Shown: in pieces, positions 58,528 to 64,000 of the stretch
How positions within the stretch are numbered: the first letter of the stretch is position 1
Layout of the letters: each line of letters begins with the position of its first letter
Source of the DNA: Megascapheus bottae
Taxonomy: Eukaryota; Chordata; Mammalia; Rodentia; Geomyidae
Reading direction: 5' to 3'
DNA: 64,000 bases
Assembly (NCBI GenBank): GCA_024803745.1
Contig: JANJXV010000013.1
Coordinates: forward strand, 28,810,001-28,874,000
Notes under the pieces: generated by a model
Told to the model about the DNA's origin: nothing
Databases searched by the model: none
Seen by the model: only the letters and a program-made list of their open reading frames with translations
Program-made: the position numbers and the translations under genes

Positions 58528-59639
58528 ATGAAGGCTAAAGCTTCCAACTTCTGCCCAGAACCAAGGCAACCTCAAGGCATGAAGAAAAATTGTTTTAACA
58601 CAGTCCTCAGTCTAAACCTGTTTAGAAGTATGTTACTTTATATATATCCAACTGTCATTTTTGACAGTTTTCATTGTTTTGTCTATTACTTTCAACTAAA
58701 TGCACCCAGCTAAAGTGTACCCAATGTGTGATATGTACAAATATTCAGTGTATACTTGCTAATATTATTAATAATACACTTCTGAAATATATATCATGCA
58801 CTTCTACTCCCAATTCGGCTCCTTCCAGCTATGAAAGAGAAGCTACCATTATTATAGATAGAAATGGAGAAAAAATTTATGGGTCCTGGAAAGTTTACAA
58901 TAAATTGGTGATCATTGTAACCTTTTAAATTGAAGAAGTGATTTATTATAATGTAGGTCAAATTTGGAGGCTACTTTACAATAATCGACAAAATCATAAC
59001 ATATGCAAAATCACTGGACACATCAGGATACATTAGTCCTCTCATCTAATTTCATTATCCTATCATTTCAGTACCAGAGATCAAAAATAGTCTGAGAGTA
59101 TTAACTAGAAAATTCCAGAAATAAACATTTCATAACTTTTAAACTGAATGTCATTCTTCATTCTTAGTATTATTAAATCACATCAGTATCAGTGTCTTTT
59201 CCAAGTCTATGTGATTCCGACCTGTACCTTTATTTGTATTGTAGATGTGTCGCTTATTACATTGAGTGTACAGATATGTAATGGAGTGTTTGTGTTCAAG
59301 TAACATTTAGTTCTCTTAATAATGTTCCCAGAGCTTAGAAATAATGAAACAAAGGTGCCACTAGAGAATATAAGATGGAAGTGCATGTTAACTGTGCCCT
59401 TGTGTGGCAATGCTACAGCACAAATTAGCAAAATAAAGCATATCTAGTGTTACCTAGAAGCTAGGGTTTCAATCAACTCCTGGGAATATTGGCTCCTGTT
59501 CTTATGGGTTCACAGCCATTTGTTTGGGAAAGTGATGTTTTAACAAGAAATCTTGACCATCATAGAGAATACACAATAGTATAATATTCTTTCTATTCTT
59601 TTACAATAGTATAAATTCTTTCCAGTGGATGAGAAACTG
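58528..59639. other. Intergenic, no gene seen
   Basis: Frames at 58528-58713, 58674-58928 and 59207-59431 have no recognisable homology. Confidence 0.4.
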
Positions 59640-59785
59640 CTTTCTTGAAGGAGGTGGATGGGTTTTAGAGTAAAGAATAAATGAATGAAGAGAAGAGGGG
59701 GAGAATGCAGTCAAGAATCAATGTATAACTTAAAAATATCTGTAATCCCTCTGTACATCACTCCGACAACAAAATTAAATTTAAA
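59640..59785 (+). mobile_element. LINE-1 3' end fragment
   Basis: A purine-rich GAAGAGAAGAGGGGGAG tract then CTGTAATCCCTCTGTACATCA and CCGACAACAAAATTAAATTT, the usual L1 3' terminus layout here. Old and short. Confidence 0.55.
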
Positions 59786-59798
59786 AAATCAAACAACA

Positions 59799-60003
59799 GG
59801 CCGGGAGTTTTGCCTAGTGGTAGAGTGCTTGCCTAGCGTGCACAAAGACCTGGGTTTGAGTCCTCAGTACCACATACATAGGAAAAAGCCAGAAGTGGTA
59901 TTGTGGCTCAAGTGGTAGAGCTGTAGCCTTGAGAGAACTCAAGGACAGTACTCAGGCTCTAAGCCCAAGCCCAGGACTGGCAAACATAAATAAATAAATA
60001 CAT
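59799..60003 (+). mobile_element. IDL-Geo SINE
   Basis: Complete, somewhat diverged dimer with an ATAAATAAATA tail, inserted at an L1 poly-A end. Imperfect target-site duplication AAAAATCAAACAACA / AAAAATCAAATACAA. Confidence 0.9.
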
Positions 60004-60242
60004 AAAAATCAAATACAAAACTAAGGAAAAAATAAAGTAAAAGTGAAACCTAAAAAAGTAACAGGGTGGAAGAGGAGGAATAGATGAAAATGTTGAAAGC
60101 GTTGATAACTTATCAATATGCTTTATTTAAAACTGTTTTGTTACATCACATCTTCTATACAACTACTTGAAGATAATGAAAAATGCAGTTTGCAATGTTA
60201 GATATTTTCATATAAATTTAATATTTAAGTTCGTTTCTATTA

Positions 60243-60480
60243 CCAGGTGCTGGTGGTTCATGCCTTTAATCCTAGCTACTCAGGAGGCTAAGGTCTGAAG
60301 ATTGAAGTTCAAAGCCAGACCAGGTAGGAAAGTCCATGAAATGCTACTCTCCAAATAACACACCAGAAAACCAGATGTGGAGTTGTGGCTCAAAGTGGAA
60401 GAGGGCTGTCCTTGAGCACACAATCTCAGGAGAATTGTCCAGGCAATGAGTTGAAGCCTCATGACCAAAAGAAAAAAAAT
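60243..60480 (+). mobile_element. B1/Geo composite SINE
   Basis: CCAGGTGCTGGTGGTTCATGC, CCTAGCTACTCAGGAGGC (B1), CTACTCTCCAAATAACACACC linker, then AACCAGATGTGGAGTTGTGGC and CAATGAGTTGAAGCCTCATG (Geo), poly-A. Opposite-strand frames of 80-99 codons across it are not genes. Confidence 0.87.
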
Positions 60481-61660
60481 CCTCTGTGTTAATAATGTTG
60501 TACATAGACATTGCATAGACATTGCTTTCTCTCGACATTTTATATATGCCTCCCATCTCTATCTTGGTTTGCAATGGAGTAGAATGCATTGTGCTAAGGG
60601 AAGCATTTTCTATCATAACCAGTTGTGAAAGGCTACAAGCCAAAGAAGAATGTGACCTGAATTAAATTTCTATAAAAAGAACTGGGAAAATTGAGTTATT
60701 CTTATTGACTATATTAGCCCTTTTCCCTTGTCCTCTGGCTTTCTGCTGAATTAAGCAATAAAAAGGATTAAACAACCAAAAAGACTAAAGAGAAATACAT
60801 TGTGGTTCTCTTTCCTTGCTGCCTGGTGAGACTTCAAGATTTGAGCTCACTCCTTCAAAAGTTCTATAAGACCTCCTCAAGTTTCTATGGCAGCCACAGA
60901 GATGTCCTAATCCATGCATGTCCTAATACAGCATTATGAACAACCTTAACCTTGCCCATAAATATTGTTGTATAAAGATTTCTTCAAAATCCCTGAAGAA
61001 TAATCCCTTCCTACCAGACAGATTCTTAACGGGTACAGCTGTCCCCTTTCTCATTCATGCTAAGCTATTTAAAGTGAATGTAAATTGTGAGTCATGACAT
61101 TCTCAGTCAGTAGATTTTCAGGGAATGACACATACTCGAATGGATGGAGTCTCAAATCCCTGACATTGCCATAAACTGCTGCCAGTCTATTACAACATCA
61201 TCCTTGAGAATGACTAATAAGTACTATGAGAGACAAGGTGAAATTTTTCCATATACATACTTAATTAAAGAGGTAAAAACATTTCTTTGTCCTGGAGGAA
61301 ATGGTTCAAATAGATGGACCCAGATTGTGAAGACATTACGAAGGAACAGAGTTGGAGATGGAAGCCAATAGGAAATTGTTACTGCTATATCCTGTAAGCA
61401 AAATAATTGTCACATGGCAGAAATAACAGAAAATAAATTTGAGATATCTCAAGAAAGTCAAGTTCAGATTTGAAATTTCCTTCTGAAGAAGCATTAACTC
61501 ATATTAAGAGAGAGAGATTCTGTGTTCTCTCATTTAAGTGAGTGGGTAAGATCATTTTATCTTTAGAATGAAATAAAACTGACATAATAGTAGTTGGAAA
61601 TGGGAGCAAAATTATAGCAGAACATGAATTTCATTGGACAGTCATATTATTATGTGAGCA
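60481..61660. other. Intergenic, no gene seen
   Basis: The 75-codon + frame at 61144-61371 has balanced codons but no homology I recognise and no exon context. Confidence 0.4.
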
Positions 61661-61860
61661 TCACTGGGATTTGAACTCAGGGACTTGCACTTGCTAAGCC
61701 GGCCACAACCAGTGCCTTTTTGCCATCTAGTTATTTTTTTATACATAATCTTTTTTGTTTGTTTGTTTGTTTGTTTAGGGCATTTATGAAGTGTGATCAT
61801 CCTAACTATGCCTCCTTCACAACCTGGGTTCTAGACGTGGATACCACCACACCCAGGTAT
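61661..61860 (-). mobile_element. Possible decayed SINE with (GTTT)n
   Basis: CACTGGGATTTGAACTCAGGG resembles a reverse-complement B box; a GTTT run at 61754-61778 and CACCACACCCAGG at its right end fit a degraded B1/ID composite. Confidence 0.4.
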
Positions 61861-62097
61861 AAATTTATTTCTTTAGTCTTTAACTACCGCCATACTTCAC
61901 ACTCTTTAGAGTCCTCTGGGTTAAATATTAGGTAATAGAAAAAGAAAAATTAGTGAATATTATGTATTCTTAGGTGTCCAGAGGAAATTTTCTTTTTCTT
62001 TTTTCCTTTCTCATTATTTTTAATTTTTTTGTTCAGCAATCAGTATTACTTCAAGACTTATCTTACTTTATCTTATTGGTATCTTAAATTTATTGTA

Positions 62098-62185
62098 TGT
62101 TTTTTTTTAGTCTGTTGTGAGCCTGTTGTCCCTGAGCTCTTAAGTTCAAGGCTAGTGCTCTCCCATTGGAGCCACAACGTCACTT
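62098..62185 (-). mobile_element. Geo monomer fragment
   Basis: GTTGTCCCTGAGCTCTTAAG, TTCAAGGCTAGTGCTCTCCC, reverse-complement Geo half without its left partner. Confidence 0.65.
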
Positions 62186-62552
62186 CTTGTACCTTGAATA
62201 TATGTTAACGGGGACACGTGTTAAGAATTTACATAGACTGTAAAGAACAAGATAATTCCAACTTTTAAAATGATTGTATTCTAATGCTACCATATCAGTA
62301 TGCTTTATGTGTATGTATTTGTACAAGGACTTACCTGAAATTTATTCTACTACGTGCTCTGTTTACAGGTTCAATGTCAGGGAAGGCAATGATAAAAATC
62401 AATGAAACTTGCTATTCAACATTTTATTCTACTATTCTTTCGTATGGGTAAGAAAGCTATTAATGATTATTGCTTAGGGAAGAGTCTAAGGTCCTAATAA
62501 CTTTAAATATTTTGAGTTATGTTTAAACTTTGGTTCCATTTGATACCATTTT
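62186..62552. other. Intergenic, no gene seen
   Basis: Unique-looking DNA before the L1. Confidence 0.4.
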
Positions 62553-63692
62553 TTAATTTTTAATTTTTCCATGTTTTTTATTGTAATTAATAGAAGGGTT
62601 ACATTATATTTGCCAGATAGAAGGTGCATTATTTCACATACATTGATACCCTTTCTCATGTCTTGATCCCCATTTTCCTCCCCCCCTTCCCTATCCAATT
62701 TCAAATAACCAAATACAAATATATCCAATATATCAGATAACAAAGTGAGATACTGTAACAATATGAGATAACCAAGGGACAGCAAAAGAGATGAGAGATA
62801 ACATAGTACATTAAGAACAACAATCACTCATTATATGGCTTTTGTTTCTGTATCCTAGAGGTCCTTTCATTTAGCGTCATACTATATGGCCTTAAGTATC
62901 TAGGTTTTGCTCTATTGCAAATCTCTGCTAGGAGAGCCCAAGGTTTCTATTGATTATGACAAATGAGTGAAATCATTGAGCCTATGTTCCTTTGAGTCTG
63001 GCTTACTTCACTTAATATGATTTTTTTCTAAGTCTTTCCATTTCCTAACAAATGGGGCGATGTCATTCTTTCTGACAGCCACATAGAATTCCATTCTGTA
63101 CAAATACCACATCTTGTTGATCCACTCATCAACTGAGGGACATCTGGGTTGGTTCCATATCTTTGCTATGGTAAATAGTGCTGCAGTGAACATCGTTGTG
63201 ATAGTGGATTTAGTATGTCCTTCTTTCTGGATGATTGGGTAAATGCCAAGTAGTGGAGTTGCTGGGTCATAGGGGAGCTCTATATTTAGTCTTTGGAGGA
63301 ACTGCCATACTGCTTTCCATAGTGGTTGAATGAGTTTGCACTCCCACCAACAGTGTAGTAGTGATCCCTCCTGGCCACATCCCCTCCAGCATCTGTTGTT
63401 ATTAGTTTTCTTGATCCTGGCCATTCTAACTGTAGTGAGGTGGAATCTTAGAGTTATTTTGATTTGCATTTCTTTTATGACCAGAGATGTTGAGCATTTC
63501 TTCATGTGTCTATAGGCTATTTTTGTTTTTCTTCAGAGAAGACTCTTTAAGTCTTTGGCCCATCTTTTAATGGGATAGTTGTTACTTTGGAGATTAGTTT
63601 TGGAGTGATTCAATTTTTTGAGCTGTTGATATATTTTAGATATGAGGCCTTTGTCCATTGTATGGTTGGTGAAGATCTTCTCCCATTCTGTA
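62553..63692 (-). mobile_element. LINE-1 3' portion (minus) of a 5'-inverted copy
   Basis: 3' UTR then the reverse complement of ORF2; an open stretch of 165 codons (63008-63505) contains CWRGCGQEG and [15 protein letters not shown] and stops before the true C-terminus because of a frameshift near 63030. The L1 match ends near 63692 at the reverse complement of ACAGAATGGGAGAAG. Confidence 0.93.
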
Positions 63693-63814
63693 ATCTGATC
63701 CGAAAAACCACAAAGCCAAATCACAAGAGAAAAAGACTTTGTGAAGTGTTTGGATCCCGAATTTAATGGAGACACGACTTTCCTATCCTGCCCCCCAGCC
63801 CCCCCCAAACTGAA
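63693..63814. other. Unidentified ~122-bp insert at the L1 inversion junction
   Basis: Not L1 ORF2: it contains TGATCCGAAAAACCACAAAG, GTGTTTGGATCCCGAATTTA and a C-rich CCCCCCAGCCCCCCCC run. It matches nothing else in the window. It could be filler copied from another RNA or genomic template, or a later insertion. Confidence 0.7.
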
Positions 63815-64000
63815 GAATACACTGAAAATTTTACAAGAAGCAATAAGAGATACACGAGGCCTCCTTGGCACAGGTTGAAACTTTCTTAATAAGGACCAAG
63901 AATCACAACAAATCAGAGAAAGGCTGGATAAGTGGGACTGCATTAAACTGCAGAGCTTTTGTATGGCAAAGGACATAGCTAGTAAATTAATTAGGAAGCC
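63815..64000 (+). mobile_element. Inverted 5' segment of the same LINE-1 (runs off the window)
   Basis: ORF2 sense from ATACACTGAAAATTTTACAAG to AATTAGGAAGCC. In intact L1 this end directly precedes the sequence where the minus part begins, so the inverted segment should finish within a few bases of the window edge. Confidence 0.9.

Noticed and set aside
56900..64000. GAS2 coding exons
   Set aside because: Expected nearby by synteny, but no frame resembles the GAS2 N-terminus or its calponin-homology domain.

Overview
This is a 64 kb piece of an AT-rich, repeat-dense mammalian nuclear genome, most likely from a rodent of the superfamily Geomyoidea (pocket mouse, kangaroo rat or pocket gopher). 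The lineage call is an inference. It rests on about fourteen copies of a dimeric SINE of roughly 190-200 bp whose left half is ID/tRNA-like and whose right half matches what I know as the IDL-Geo SINE, described as confined to that superfamily. LINE-1 copies with a mammalian ORF2 C-terminus, B1-like SINEs and many CA/TG and tetranucleotide microsatellites fit the same picture. There are no bacterial-type genes, operons or CRISPR arrays.

There is one supportable protein-coding gene: FANCF, single-exon, minus strand, start codon at 56481 and stop at 55399, 360 residues. It encodes the adaptor subunit of the Fanconi anaemia core complex. It sits in the only CpG-rich block (about 55600-56600). 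Upstream of the start codon are an ETS-type site and two inverted CCAAT boxes, and a SINE lies about 0.2 kb away. In human, GAS2 starts head-to-head with FANCF, so the + strand right of 56.6 kb is probably the 5' end of GAS2, but no GAS2 coding exon is recognisable here. The 55 kb to the left is a gene desert.

Layout. 1-13 kb: L1 3' fragments, a U6 snRNA pseudogene fused to an L1 3' end (5034-5314), a 5'-inverted L1, a perfect 63-bp tandem duplication, microsatellites, and an old L1 split by a SINE. 13-19.8 kb: the quietest part, mostly unique, with a candidate conserved noncoding element near 16.0-16.7 kb. 19.8-32 kb: old and young L1 fragments, B1-type SINEs, nested SINEs. 32-49 kb: SINEs, a long GAA tract, and a 1.8-kb L1 with a 5' inversion and a 15-bp target-site duplication. 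49-55 kb: SINEs now on the opposite strand, AT-rich palindromes, a second candidate conserved element. 55-57 kb: FANCF and its promoter. 57-64 kb: desert, SINEs, and an inverted L1 with an unidentified insert at its junction, cut by the window edge.

No new multi-gene system is visible. The most interesting signals are retrotransposition products: the U6/L1 chimera, repeated L1 5' inversions (one with filler DNA, one with a hairpin junction), sharing of the Geo monomer between two SINE families and its own ID-like look, and a single strand switch in the orientation of all young SINEs near 48-50 kb.
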